Shown piece by piece: positions 1 to 8,427 of a stretch of 64,000 bases of DNA. Each line of letters begins with the position of its first letter. Positions within the stretch are counted from its first letter, which is position 1. The translations under genes and the position numbers were made by a program. The stretch spans positions 62,001 through 126,000 of the forward strand of contig CADDYV010000002.1 in the NCBI GenBank assembly GCA_902810695.1, given 5' to 3'. The notes below the pieces were generated by a model. It had not been told where the DNA came from and searched no databases. It saw only the letters and a program-made list of their open reading frames with translations. The stretch is from Actinomycetota bacterium. Lineage in GTDB: Bacteria > Actinomycetota > Rubrobacteria > Rubrobacterales > Rubrobacteraceae.

Positions 1-1
1 C

Positions 2-2023
2 GCTGGCGAGCATGTTCTCCAGAGAGTTTTCGGAGATCCGGTCGGCCTGTCGGCTCTCACATATGGCAACTCATCCTGGCTAACTCCCGCCTGCGGCGCG
101 CTTTTCCTGATCCTGGGGAGCATGCTTGTATTCCGCACGCTGCTTCACCCGCAGAGGCTCTACAGGATGCAAAGCCTTTGCCTCCTCGCTGGCGTCCTCG
201 TTCCGTGGGCGGCGACTGCAGCCTGCCAGTTCGGCCTGATCGCTCCAGCCGCCAGCCTCTATCTCGAAGCCGCGATCCTTGCGTTATCGGGATTCGCACT
301 CGCGCTGGCTCTCTTCAGATACCGGCTCCTGGATCTCTCACCGGTAGCATACGACCTGCTCATCGAGAACACGTGCGACGGTATGATCGTGCTCGATATG
401 CGAAAGCGGATTCTGGATATCAACCCCTCCGCCGAACGCATCATCGGGTATGCGGCCTCTCAGGTTCTGGGTAGGAGCTTCCGGGATATTATGTCGTCCC
501 GGTTGGGTCTGGCATCCGGGAAGAGGGGGCCGACGGGTACGTTTCCGGGACGCCCCGAGAACCAGGGCCGGGACCGCAGCGAGATAAAGCTCGGTGAAGG
601 AGAAGATGCCAGGTACTATGATGTAACGCTTTCCGCGCTCTACGGTCCCGGAGGCAGGCAAACCGGCCATCTCGTTATCCTGCACGAGACCACCGAACGC
701 AGACTCGTCGTCGAGAGGCTCGACCGCATGGCGCGCTACGATCCCCTGACCGGGCTGCCCAACCGCTCGTTTTTCTACGAGAAGCTGAGCCAGGAAATAC
801 TCCGCAACCGGAACCTGCTTGCCGTGCTCTTCCTCGATCTCGATCGCTTCAAGATCATCAACGACACGCTGGGCCACGAAGTGGGTGATCTGTTGCTCAA
901 AGAAGCAGCGAGCAGGCTGAGGTCCTCGCTCAGAGAGTATGACTTCGCGGCCCGGCTCGCCGGAGATGAATTTACCGTTATCCTGCCGGAAATCTCCGAT
1001 GTCTCCGATGTGGCCCTGATCGCCGATCAGATCATAGAGAGGTTCGCGGAGCCTTTCGAGATAGCTGGACATGAGCTTCTGGTCACGGCCAGCGTCGGGG
1101 CGTGCATCTGCCCCATTCACGGCAAGGATCCCTCTACGCTCGTGAAGAACGCGGACATCGCCATGTACCAGGCCAAAGCCGCGGGCAAGAACCGCTACGC
1201 ACTCCTCGAAGAGGCGCCGCTCGGATACCACACCAGACACCTGGAGTTCGAGGTCGAGCTCGCGCGAGCCATCGAGAATGACGAACTGCGCCTCTTCTAC
1301 CAGCCGGAGATAGAAACAGATACCGGTCAGGTGATCGGGGTCGAAGCGGTGCTGCGCTGGGAACACCCTGAACGCGGGCTTCTCAACCCGAAGGATTTTC
1401 TTCCGCTCGCAGAAGAGACGGGCCTCATCTCCTACATAGAATGGTGGGTTCTGCACGAGGCCTGCCGCCAGATGCGCTTCTGGCAGGAGTGGAACCCGGC
1501 CAACTCTCCGCTAACGTTAAGCGTAAACCTCTTCTCCCGGCACCTCTCGCATCCCGACCTGATGGGAGAGATCTCCTGTATTCTCGAAGAAACCGGGCTC
1601 TTGCCCGAGAGCCTGGTTCTCGGGCTCAAGGCGGAAGCCCTCGATGAAGATGCTCCCCTGACCACCGCGACCCTCCAGGCCCTTAAAAAACTCGGCGTCG
1701 GGCTCGCCGTAGAGGGATTCGGGGCCGGGCGCACCTCGCTCGTCGGGCTGAAAAGGCTGCCGCTGGACGTGCTGAAGCTCGATGGCTCTCTCACCTCCGG
1801 CATCGAGAGGGTGGACCAGAACGCGGAGATGATCTCGGCGGTCATCTCTCTGGGACATTCCCTGGGGCTCCGGGTGGTGGCAAAAAGGGTCGAGAATGTG
1901 CAGCAACTGGTGCGCCTCCGGGATATGGGCTGCGATGCCGTCCAGGGAAAGCACTTCTCGGAGCTACTCTCCCGCCAGGAAGCCTCGGCGTTCCTCGTAT
2001 TCGGACCTTACGACCGGCTGTAG
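2..2023 (+). CDS. Membrane sensor PAS-GGDEF-EAL protein (5' partial)
   Basis: The reading frame is open from base 2, so the start lies left of the window; the first ATG at 122 is internal. The visible N-terminus is hydrophobic with several membrane spans ending near FRYRLLDLSP, as in 7TM-type sensor inputs. A PAS domain follows (about bases 350-720), then a GGDEF domain with the signature AGDEF (near 961) and an EAL domain. The GGDEF signature and substrate-site residues look usable, so diguanylate cyclase activity is plausible. The EAL domain is degenerate: the canonical DDFGTG loop reads VEGFGAG (about 1706-1726) and the AEGVE loop reads AKRVE, removing metal-binding acids. It probably does not hydrolyse c-di-GMP. 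The gene is convergent with the NlpC/P60 gene. Confidence 0.9.
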   Translation, partial: AGEHVLQRVFGDPVGLSALTYGNSSWLTPACGALFLILGSMLVFRTLLHPQRLYRMQSLCLLAGVLVPWAATAACQFGLIAPAASLYLEAAILALSGFALALALFRYRLLDLSPVAYDLLIENTCDGMIVLDMRKRILDINPSAERIIGYAASQVLGRSFRDIMSSRLGLASGKRGPTGTFPGRPENQGRDRSEIKLGEGEDARYYDVTLSALYGPGGRQTGHLVILHETTERRLVVERLDRMARYDPLTGLPNRSFFYEKLSQEILRNRNLLAVLFLDLDRFKIINDTLGHEVGDLLLKEAASRLRSSLREYDFAARLAGDEFTVILPEISDVSDVALIADQIIERFAEPFEIAGHELLVTASVGACICPIHGKDPSTLVKNADIAMYQAKAAGKNRYALLEEAPLGYHTRHLEFEVELARAIENDELRLFYQPEIETDTGQVIGVEAVLRWEHPERGLLNPKDFLPLAEETGLISYIEWWVLHEACRQMRFWQEWNPANSPLTLSVNLFSRHLSHPDLMGEISCILEETGLLPESLVLGLKAEALDEDAPLTTATLQALKKLGVGLAVEGFGAGRTSLVGLKRLPLDVLKLDGSLTSGIERVDQNAEMISAVISLGHSLGLRVVAKRVENVQQLVRLRDMGCDAVQGKHFSELLSRQEASAFLVFGPYDRL

Positions 2024-2038
2024 ATAATCCGGGAGAGG

Positions 2039-2920
2039 CTACCTGCCAGGGACGATTCGCTTGTCGCCGATAGTGTACCTGGGAGAGATGGGGTCGTAGC
2101 GTACCACGGTTCCGGGATACGGAGCATCTATCATGGTATCGCCGTCCACGGCTATACCGACGTGGGTAACCGAGTTGCCCCCGCTGTAGTTGCTGAAGTT
2201 GAGTACGCCGGGAGCGGGTGTGGAGACCGCGACACCCTTCTGGTACTGCTCGGCGGCGGTGCGCGGCAGGTTTATACCCAGGCTCCCGAAGACCCGGTAG
2301 GTGAGCCCCGAGCAATCCACCCCGTCGCGCGAGGTCCCGCCGTACCGGTACGGCACTCCCAGCCAGGTCTTCGCCTTGCGGACCACATCCCGCCCGGTAG
2401 CGCCACCCGGCCTGCGCGTGCGAGGCGCGCCCGCAACCACCTTCACAGCGTCAGCGATGATGTAACCTCTCGCGCCGGATCGGCGGGATATCTTGACCCG
2501 CCAGCGATCCCCCGATCCCATGCGGTAGGTGCCGATCCTCACCCACTGGCCGCCGTTTATTCGCTGGTCTATCCTGCTCCACACGTACCCGTTTGGGGTT
2601 CTGATCGCGATGCGGGTCCGGCTGTTGTAGCCCGCATTCGCCGGCCAGCGGGCGTATACCGTATACCGGCCCGTCGAGGGTATTCTTATCTTGAACATCG
2701 CGGGGTCTTGTCCGGCTCCAGGCCTAGCGAACCTGTAGTTCCTCCCGTAGCGGTCCGGGCTGTAAGAGCTTCTACCCCATGACGAGGAAGCCGAAAAACG
2801 TCCAGTATCGGAGTTGTCCACTACCTGCGTGTACGGGGCCGACCACGCCGCCGACGAAAACCCCAGAAACAAACCCGCAGCCACGAAGACCGCGGAAAAA
2901 ACCACCAACAACCGGCACAT
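2039..2920 (-). CDS. Secreted NlpC/P60 peptidoglycan hydrolase with golvesin-like N-terminal domain
   Basis: The start at 2920 is preferred because GGAGGGGG lies just upstream; a second ATG at 2938 is possible. The product has a signal peptide (hydrophobic MCRLLVVFSAVF stretch, cleavage near WSA). A beta-rich domain of about 130 residues opening with VVDNSDTGRF resembles golvesin/fibronectin-like carbohydrate-binding modules. The C-terminal half is NlpC/P60: the nucleophile cysteine is in DGVDCSGLTYRVFG and the histidine in VTHVGIAVDG. The expected role is cleavage of peptide bonds in the cell wall outside the membrane. The roughly 280 bp upstream hold a possible -10 (TATATT on the minus strand, near 2960) and no recognisable riboswitch. 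Confidence 0.88.
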   Translation of the reverse strand: MCRLLVVFSAVFVAAGLFLGFSSAAWSAPYTQVVDNSDTGRFSASSSWGRSSYSPDRYGRNYRFARPGAGQDPAMFKIRIPSTGRYTVYARWPANAGYNSRTRIAIRTPNGYVWSRIDQRINGGQWVRIGTYRMGSGDRWRVKISRRSGARGYIIADAVKVVAGAPRTRRPGGATGRDVVRKAKTWLGVPYRYGGTSRDGVDCSGLTYRVFGSLGINLPRTAAEQYQKGVAVSTPAPGVLNFSNYSGGNSVTHVGIAVDGDTMIDAPYPGTVVRYDPISPRYTIGDKRIVPGR

Positions 2921-3201
2921 GCGCCCCCTCCAGACCATAGCCGCGGTTTACACAATATAGGGTATTTTCGTCTCTCGACCCCCAAAACTTTAGGCACTCC
3001 GGCACATCGCCGCAGATTTTGGTTGAGGAGCGGATTCCGGGGGCACAATGTGAAAAGCAAGCTCAGCGCAACTAATTGCAAACGAAATGCGCTAAAACAC
3101 ATTCAGCCGGAGGGCCAATCGTCTGCCCCCCGGCCAAGGTTGGTGCGTAGTTACACATTATATCGAAGATTGTCCCCGTAACGCCACGGTAAAAATGTTA
3201 A

Positions 3202-3924
3202 CTATCCTAAAGAATTAAGAATTTCTTGCAAAGGCTTGCGACGGCAGGTGAAGATCGGGGTGTCGAGTTCGGTGTAGGCGCTGGCCTCGCTGCCTCTAAG
3301 CTCCATCATGAGATCCTGGAACTTCTCGGGGCTTTCGGCTTCGAAGGAGAGGATGAACTCGTAGTCATCAACGCCGAAGCAGTAGGCGGTGTTGTTTTTG
3401 ATCGGGTAGTGCTTGCGGCCTATCTTCATGTGCTCGTTCATCATCCGCTGGCGCTCTTCTCGCGGCAGGCGATACCACTCGCGGGTCTTTACGAACGGGT
3501 AGACGAAGAGGTATTCACCTTCGCCGGGGATGATGTAGCGTTTATTCTCGAAACCCGGTGTGTGCTCGCCGACGTAGATCGAACGCCGGCTGATGGCGAA
3601 GTACGAGTAGGTGACACTGAGGTACTTGCCCAGCCCCGTCTTCAGGAGCGCGCTCTGCATCCGCTCGAAGTCTTCGAGGTCGTAGGAGATCCGCCAGAGC
3701 ATAAAGTCTGCGTCTGCTCTCAGGCCCATGAGCGAGAACGAGCGCAGGAGAATCTGGCCGCGGTGCTCCTCGACCGCTTGGAGAAACTCCACCTTGCCGC
3801 GCTCGCGCTCTTCGTCCGGCAGGCGGCGCCAGACGGGGTCGAGCTTGAAGAAGACGTAGTTTATGTACTGGACGGGCAGCTTCTCCTCGGACGCCTGCTG
3901 CCACTGGGTCTCTGTTTCGGCCAT
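3202..3924 (-). CDS. hemQ: Coproheme decarboxylase (HemQ/ChdC), chlorite-dismutase superfamily
   Basis: This 240-residue protein belongs to the chlorite-dismutase fold family and matches the HemQ branch, which converts coproheme III to heme b in the coproporphyrin-dependent pathway of Gram-positive bacteria. Visible landmarks are the YLFVYPFVKTREWY segment, which carries the tyrosine region needed for decarboxylation, and the MNEHMKIGRKHYP segment with the histidine region expected near the heme. It starts at ATG with AGGAGGTAGACAA upstream. It lies 4 nt after the aldo/keto reductase gene and is almost surely co-transcribed. True chlorite dismutase is less likely in this context. Confidence 0.92.
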   Translation of the reverse strand: MAETETQWQQASEEKLPVQYINYVFFKLDPVWRRLPDEERERGKVEFLQAVEEHRGQILLRSFSLMGLRADADFMLWRISYDLEDFERMQSALLKTGLGKYLSVTYSYFAISRRSIYVGEHTPGFENKRYIIPGEGEYLFVYPFVKTREWYRLPREERQRMMNEHMKIGRKHYPIKNNTAYCFGVDDYEFILSFEAESPEKFQDLMMELRGSEASAYTELDTPIFTCRRKPLQEILNSLG

Positions 3925-3928
3925 TTGT

Positions 3929-4912
3929 CTACCTCCTGGCGGCGGGTTCGAGGCCGAAGTTGTTCTCGTAGAGTTCCGAGATGCGGGAGAGTTCTTCTTC
4001 GGTGAGATCCGGGGTATCCGGAGCTGCGGCGAACTCTTCGAGTTGCTCCTGATTGTAGATGTTGGGGAGCGTCGAGGCTACCTCTGGCGAGGCCAGGCAG
4101 AACTTCAGAGCCGCCTGGCCGAGCGTACGCTCCCGTTCCAGGAACCGGAGTTGCTCGACCTTCTTGACGCCTTCCAGCAGCCACTCCCGCGGACGGTGGC
4201 GGCGGTGGTCGTTCTCGCCGAAGGTGGTGTTCTCGTCGTAGTGGCCTTCGAGCATCCCGCTGGAGTGGGGGACGCGCACAATCAGGCTCGTGTTCGTCTG
4301 GCGGGCGGCTTCGATCAGGCCGCGCCCCGGGTCTTGCTCCAGGATGTTGTAGATCATCTGCACGACGTCGATGTCGCGCTCGCGCATCGCCCGGATGCCC
4401 TCCTCGAGCCAGCCGATCTTCGGCCCGAGGGCGACGCCGTAGGCCCGGATCTTGCCCTCCTCCTCGAACTTCTCCATCAGCTCGAAGAGCGCGTCGTTGT
4501 CTATCGCGTCGGTCTTCGGGTTGTGTAGCTGCAGGAAGTCTATGTAGTACGTGCCGAGCCTCTTCAGGCTCTGCTCCAGCGCGAAGCGCAGGAACTTCTC
4601 CGACCAGTCTTGCGGCCTCTCCTGTTGTCCACGCCTCTCGGTGTTGTTGTAGAAGTCGTATCCGACCTTGGTGGAGATGACGATCTCATCGCGCATGTGC
4701 CCGAAGGCATCCCTGAGAACCGTCTCCCCGAATCCCGAGCCGTAGGTGTCGGCGGTGTCGAAATAGTTGATGCCCTTCTCGAAAGCCTCTCTCAGAAGCC
4801 TCACGGATCTCTCTTCGTCTACCTCGCCCCACCAGCCGGTCGAGACCGTCCAGACCCCGAAGCCGACCTCGGATACTCTTACGTCTGTATCACCGAGATT
4901 GCGATACTTCAT
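3929..4912 (-). CDS. Aldo/keto reductase
   Basis: A 327-residue NADPH-dependent oxidoreductase of the AKR TIM-barrel superfamily. The N-terminus MKYRNLGDTDVRVSEVGFG and the FDTADTYGSGFGE motif (Asp and Tyr of the catalytic tetrad), STKVG (Lys) and YIDFLQLHNP (His) are all in order, so the tetrad is intact. The substrate is not predictable. The start codon follows AGGAATAACTG. It is the first gene of a two-gene operon with hemQ, 4 nt apart; a link to heme metabolism is inference from context only. Confidence 0.9.
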   Translation of the reverse strand: MKYRNLGDTDVRVSEVGFGVWTVSTGWWGEVDEERSVRLLREAFEKGINYFDTADTYGSGFGETVLRDAFGHMRDEIVISTKVGYDFYNNTERRGQQERPQDWSEKFLRFALEQSLKRLGTYYIDFLQLHNPKTDAIDNDALFELMEKFEEEGKIRAYGVALGPKIGWLEEGIRAMRERDIDVVQMIYNILEQDPGRGLIEAARQTNTSLIVRVPHSSGMLEGHYDENTTFGENDHRRHRPREWLLEGVKKVEQLRFLERERTLGQAALKFCLASPEVASTLPNIYNQEQLEEFAAAPDTPDLTEEELSRISELYENNFGLEPAARR

Positions 4913-5045
4913 CAGTTATTCCTCCATCCTGCGCTTCCGGGACGTGCGCAAAGATTTTCTACACCATTCTACCGCCCGTCTCTGTTGACTTTCTCTCATG
5001 GAGCCCTGATATCGGTCAGAACGGTTCCCGCATCCTTCTCTCGAA

Positions 5046-5051
5046 TATAAT
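5046..5051 (+). promoter_or_regulatory. -10 element of a probable leaderless transcript
   Basis: A perfect TATAAT lies 6 nt before the GTG start of the ComB-like gene. Transcription would begin at or within a base or two of the start codon, leaving no room for a ribosome binding site, and none is visible. No good -35 is present at the expected distance. Confidence 0.6.
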
Positions 5052-5057
5052 CCGCGG

Positions 5058-5837
5058 GTGAACTCTTCAGATAGTCTGGTCGTTCGCTACGCTGGCGGGG
5101 AACGCGGGGCGCGGGCTGCTGCGCGGGTTGGAGCGGCGGTTGTCGTGGTAGACGCTTTTCGGGCGAGCGCCACGATCTCGGTTCTCGTCTCGAAGGGAGC
5201 GCGGGTGGTGCCCGTGGCCTCCATCGAGGCGGCGACAGCCACCAAAGCCGATTTCCGCGCCGGAGAGCGGGGAGGCGCGAAGGTAGCTGACTTCGACTTC
5301 GGCAACTCACCGACAGAGCTGATCGAGGCAGATATCCCTCCGGGATCCACGGTTGTTCTCTCCACCACGAACGGGACGCGCATCATCCGGGCGGCTGCGG
5401 GCGCTCCCCTTATCCTCGCCGGAACTTTTATCAACGCCCGCGCCGTGGCGAGAGCACTGGTCGAAAGACCCGATCTCCACGAAGTGGTAGTAGTGGGTTG
5501 CGGCTGGCGAGGGAGCCGTGCCTCCGAAGACGAATCAGCGGCGGGAGCAATCCTGCACCATCTCACGCGAACGGGAGCAGAGCCAGACGAGCGAGCGCGG
5601 CGGGCGATCGAACGCTATCTCGGCCAGAGCAAAAAATCGCTCTACAAAAACAGCGCCGCCCGGCGTCTCAAGCGCCTCGGTTACTGGCGGGATCTCGACT
5701 TCTGCCTCTCCGAAGATACCGTGCCGGTAGTGCCGCATCTGGTAGGAGGCGCCTTCGTCGCCGGAATATGTCGGGACATACCGGGTGGCAAAATTGCTGG
5801 CCCGTCGGCCAATAGAAAAAGCACAAAATCTTCTTGA
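5058..5837 (+). CDS. 2-phosphosulfolactate phosphatase family protein (ComB-like)
   Basis: A 259-residue member of the ComB family, Mg-dependent phosphatases named for the coenzyme M precursor step. Signature segments are VVVDAFRASATI, DFDFGNSPTE, LSTTNGTR and the C-terminal GCGWRGSRASEDESAAGAI, which is close to the family's acid/base loop. Bacterial members without coenzyme M are common and their substrate is usually unknown, so the family name is safer than the reaction. The GTG start is chosen because a TATAAT sits 6 nt upstream and there is no alternative start with a Shine-Dalgarno sequence. It diverges from the AKR-hemQ operon. Confidence 0.82.
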   Translation: MNSSDSLVVRYAGGERGARAAARVGAAVVVVDAFRASATISVLVSKGARVVPVASIEAATATKADFRAGERGGAKVADFDFGNSPTELIEADIPPGSTVVLSTTNGTRIIRAAAGAPLILAGTFINARAVARALVERPDLHEVVVVGCGWRGSRASEDESAAGAILHHLTRTGAEPDERARRAIERYLGQSKKSLYKNSAARRLKRLGYWRDLDFCLSEDTVPVVPHLVGGAFVAGICRDIPGGKIAGPSANRKSTKSS

Positions 5838-5862
5838 CAACTACCGGGTGGGACCTTATTCT
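5834..5862 (+). promoter_or_regulatory. Sigma-70-type promoter
   Basis: TTGACA (5834-5839), a 17-bp spacer and TATTCT (5857-5862). It overlaps the last bases of the ComB-like gene and drives the small-protein gene at 5934. It is the best consensus promoter I found in the window. Confidence 0.75.
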
Positions 5863-5933
5863 GAAACTAGGCAAGCGAACCAGATGTTACAATCTTCGCT
5901 AATCTGCCACGGAGAGGAGGTGAAGAGAAGAAT

Positions 5934-6131
5934 ATGACCACTATCACCCACGAGAAGACACGGGAGTACACCCGTGAGGATGTGGATCGGGCCATAGACG
6001 TCATCGAGCGTCACCTTGAGAAGGAGGCCAGGACCCGTAATCTGCTGGACGAGCAGGCGATAATGCGTCCCAAGGATCTGTGCAAGCAGCAGGGGCTGGA
6101 CATGGTCGCCGAGCTGCGTGGCATGGTCTGA
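5934..6131 (+). CDS. Small conserved acidic/helical protein, unknown function (family member 1)
   Basis: A 65-residue protein with no recognised domain, predicted all-helical and soluble, with one cysteine. It has a strong promoter (5834-5862) and a GGAGAGGAGGTG ribosome site, spaced rather far (about 12 nt) from the ATG. It is clearly related to the 70-residue protein at 33377-33589. Both contain a REXVD segment, a helix ending in L-x-x-E-A-x-x-R-N-L, then I-x-P-(K/R)-D-L. A stem-loop region and an intrinsic terminator follow it. I cannot assign a function. Confidence 0.8.
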   Translation: MTTITHEKTREYTREDVDRAIDVIERHLEKEARTRNLLDEQAIMRPKDLCKQQGLDMVAELRGMV

Positions 6132-6154
6132 GAACGCTACGACACAAGCCTATG

Positions 6155-6221
6155 AAGGGGGATGCACAGTAAGGATATTCCCTTGCTTTCTCGGAAGTGT
6201 ATTGGGCTGTCCATCCCCCTT
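6155..6221 (+). ncRNA. Structured RNA candidate downstream of the small-protein gene
   Basis: AAGGGGGATG (6155-6164) is exactly complementary to CATCCCCCTT (6212-6221). The helix continues past one C/C mismatch with ACAG/CTGT. Inside are two small hairpins, AAGG-ATATTC-CCTT and CTT-TCTCGG-AAG, giving a possible three-way junction. A separate intrinsic terminator begins 14 nt later. It may be the 3' UTR of the small gene or a small RNA processed from it. Confidence 0.4.
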
Positions 6222-6234
6222 CGGATAGGCTGGA

Positions 6235-6258
6235 AAAGGGCCGGAAATCCGGCCCTTT
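6235..6258 (+). terminator. Intrinsic terminator
   Basis: AAAGGGCCGG, loop AAAT, CCGGCCCTTT, followed by TCTCTTT. It ends transcription from the small-protein gene. Confidence 0.85.
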
Positions 6259-6305
6259 CTCTTTGCTGAGATCTGGCATCAGGCAACTCTGCAACACGGA
6301 TCTCT

Positions 6306-6929
6306 TTAGGGCTTCGTGAAGTTCAGCGTGTAGGCTGGAAAGCTGCCGTAGCGCGCTACGAGCGAGAAACCGGCGGCTTCGGCTTCCCGCCGGACGGTTG
6401 CGGAGCGGTGGTAGTCGGGGTCTCCGAACGCCTCGGTTACAGAGAGGATGCCGCCGGGCTTCAGGGCTCTGTACAGCTCGCGCAGGGCGGCCCCGCGGTC
6501 GCGGACCTCGCCGAGTGCCATAGCCAGAACCTCCCGATCGAAGGCGTTCTCTTCGAGTGCCCCTTCGCCGAGGCTTGCCCGGATAATGCGGACGTTGGTC
6601 AGCCCTTCGGCATGTATCCGACGCCGGAGCTTTTCGAGCATTGCGGGCTGAACGTCGAGGGCAGTAACGCAGCCCTCCGGTCCGGTCGCCCTGGCCACAG
6701 GTATGGTCAGACGCCCTGGACCGCAACCGGCGTCGAGGATATTCATACCGGGTGCGAGGTCGAGGCGTTCGAGGAGTAGCGAAGGTCCCACGAAAGCCTC
6801 CGTAACCGGGTTCTCCAGCAAAAAGGAGAGCCGGGCAGGCAATGGTATCGGATAGCGACGCTGCCGCAGGAAGGCTGCGAGGAGAAGAGTGAGGAGCAAC
6901 ATCCACCGCGATATCCTGCCGGCCTTCAA
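6306..6929 (-). CDS. Class I SAM-dependent methyltransferase with N-terminal membrane helix
   Basis: The TTG at 6929 is preferred as start because AGGAGGG lies 7 nt upstream, giving about 207 residues. One hydrophobic helix near the N-terminus (WMLLLTLLLAAFL) should anchor it. The Rossmann fold shows the SAM loop ILDAGCGPGRLTIP (motif I), the acidic strand TALDVQ, and motif III around LKPGGILSVTE, in the style of Methyltransf_11/UbiE-like enzymes. The substrate is unknown. Its start overlaps the stop of the GNAT stump (TTGA), so it is translationally coupled at the end of the ArsR-MFS operon. Confidence 0.85.
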   Translation of the reverse strand: MKAGRISRWMLLLTLLLAAFLRQRRYPIPLPARLSFLLENPVTEAFVGPSLLLERLDLAPGMNILDAGCGPGRLTIPVARATGPEGCVTALDVQPAMLEKLRRRIHAEGLTNVRIIRASLGEGALEENAFDREVLAMALGEVRDRGAALRELYRALKPGGILSVTEAFGDPDYHRSATVRREAEAAGFSLVARYGSFPAYTLNFTKP

Positions 6930-7048
6930 GAGATTTCCCTCCTGAAGAAGAGCCGGGGCAGCATCCCGGACATACGCCTGCCGCCCCACCAGTCGTCCAC
7001 GACGCGGATGATCTCCCTGTGGTCCTCCTCGCGGATGTTCCTCGTCAT
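6926..7048 (-). pseudogene. Truncated GNAT acetyltransferase N-terminus
   Basis: A 40-codon frame starting MTRNIREEDHREIIRVVDDW and reaching GMLPRLFF looks like the first helices of a GNAT-family acetyltransferase, which normally runs to about 150-180 residues. It stops right after RREIS, before the acetyl-CoA-binding strand and pyrophosphate loop, so it cannot be a working acetyltransferase. Its TGA overlaps the TTG of the methyltransferase. It is probably a deletion remnant that now serves as a coupled leader ORF. Confidence 0.5.
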
Positions 7049-7125
7049 CACGGCCAGTGGCCTCCCGGTCGGACGTTCATAGCAAACATGGTACCGGAAC
7101 GGTTCACGAGGGTATGACCGGATTT

Positions 7126-8427
7126 TTACCTTGGGTTCTCCGCTGTTGCTGATTTGGATCCGGCGGATGCGTCTTCGCCAGCCAGATAGTGCTCCGCCCG
7201 GCCCAGCGCCGTAAAGCAGAAGGCGAAGGCGGTCAGGAAGACGAGCGCCCCGATCACACCGTATACCAGCGCCACGTTGCGCGTCGTCTCTATTGCCAGG
7301 CCGCCCAGAAAAGAGCCCGCGGGGATGGCAGACCAGGCGAGCACGGCGGAGATGCTCTGGATTCGTCCCAGCATGTGATTCGGGACGATAGCCTGCCGGA
7401 GGCTCGCGGTGTTGATGTTGAAGAAAATGCCGGCTCCGGTAGCCAGCGCCCATACCGGCACGGCGCTCGGGTAGCTGCTTATGGACGCGAAAACCATCAA
7501 CAACATCCCATCGAGCATGAGCGCGCCGAGAGCCGCCCTGCTAAAAGAGAGACGCTTGCGCAGCAGGGGTGCGGCCAGCGACAGGCAGACTATTCCCAGG
7601 GACCCCGCGGAGTAGAGAAATCCGACCTGGGAGTCATCGGCGCCGAGGCGCTCCTTCGCGAAGAGCACCAATTGAGACTGGGCGGTGGCGTAGATGAAGT
7701 TGATCAGGGCCATCATGATCGAGATGTTTCGCAGGATCGGATGTCCGAAGACGTGGCGCAGGCCACTTACGACGTCCCGGCGCAGTCCGGACATGGTCTT
7801 CTCCCTGCCGCTTTCGGCGTTGAAGCTTCTCCTGACGAGGACCAGCATCAGCGCCGAGACGACGAACGAGAGTGCGTCGAAAACCAGAACGTCTTGAACG
7901 GGCAGCACAGCCAGCAATCCCCCCGCCAGCAGAGGACCGAGAAAGAAAGCCGCCGAGTAGCTGGCCTGGATGCGACCGTTGGCTTTTATCAGGTCGTCGG
8001 TTCCCACGAGGCTCGGGATGGCGGCGAACTCCCCGGCGTCGAAGCAGATCTTGAGCACCGAGCTGATAAAACCCACCGCGTAGATCCACCACAGCGCCAG
8101 CAGATCGAAGGCAGCCAAAAGAGGGATCGAAGCTATCACCGCAGCCCTCGCCAGGTCGGTCGCGATCATCATCCGCTTGCGATCTACCCGGTCCACCCAC
8201 GCGCCGAGCACCAGCCCGAAGAGCAGGTACGGCAGGAACTCGACCGCCGTGATCAGACCCAGATTAAACGCCGAACCGGTGAGCTTGAAGACGAGGAGCG
8301 GCAGCGCGAATATGGTAAATGAACTGCCCAGGTTCGAGATGGTCTGCCCGGCCCAGAACCGCCAGAAATCCCCGCCCAGCCTCCCCGCAGACGCCGCGCC
8401 GGTAGAGGACATCCTAGTTCTCTTCAC
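7126..8427 (-). CDS. MFS efflux transporter (DHA3/EntS-like)
   Basis: About 430 residues with roughly 12 membrane spans. The N-terminal DFWRFWAGQTISNLGS and the loop 2-3 motif GAWVDRVDRKRMM are typical of the MFS drug or siderophore exporters of the DHA3 group. The start is GTG at 8427 (overlapping arsR) or ATG at 8412. The preceding ArsR-type repressor is the likely controller. The exported compound is not predictable. Confidence 0.9.
   Translation of the reverse strand: MKRTRMSSTGAASAGRLGGDFWRFWAGQTISNLGSSFTIFALPLLVFKLTGSAFNLGLITAVEFLPYLLFGLVLGAWVDRVDRKRMMIATDLARAAVIASIPLLAAFDLLALWWIYAVGFISSVLKICFDAGEFAAIPSLVGTDDLIKANGRIQASYSAAFFLGPLLAGGLLAVLPVQDVLVFDALSFVVSALMLVLVRRSFNAESGREKTMSGLRRDVVSGLRHVFGHPILRNISIMMALINFIYATAQSQLVLFAKERLGADDSQVGFLYSAGSLGIVCLSLAAPLLRKRLSFSRAALGALMLDGMLLMVFASISSYPSAVPVWALATGAGIFFNINTASLRQAIVPNHMLGRIQSISAVLAWSAIPAGSFLGGLAIETTRNVALVYGVIGALVFLTAFAFCFTALGRAEHYLAGEDASAGSKSATAENPR

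Noticed and set aside
338-1456. Long antisense ORF inside the GGDEF/EAL gene
   Set aside because: A shadow frame of a high-GC gene, with no start signal and unnatural composition.
2921-3201. c-di-AMP riboswitch before the NlpC/P60 gene
   Set aside because: Such riboswitches often precede actinobacterial wall hydrolases, but I do not see the expected conserved blocks; only an ACC/GGG-rich stretch is present.
3202-3924. Chlorite dismutase
   Set aside because: The protein has the HemQ features and heme-synthesis context; no chlorite metabolism genes are nearby.
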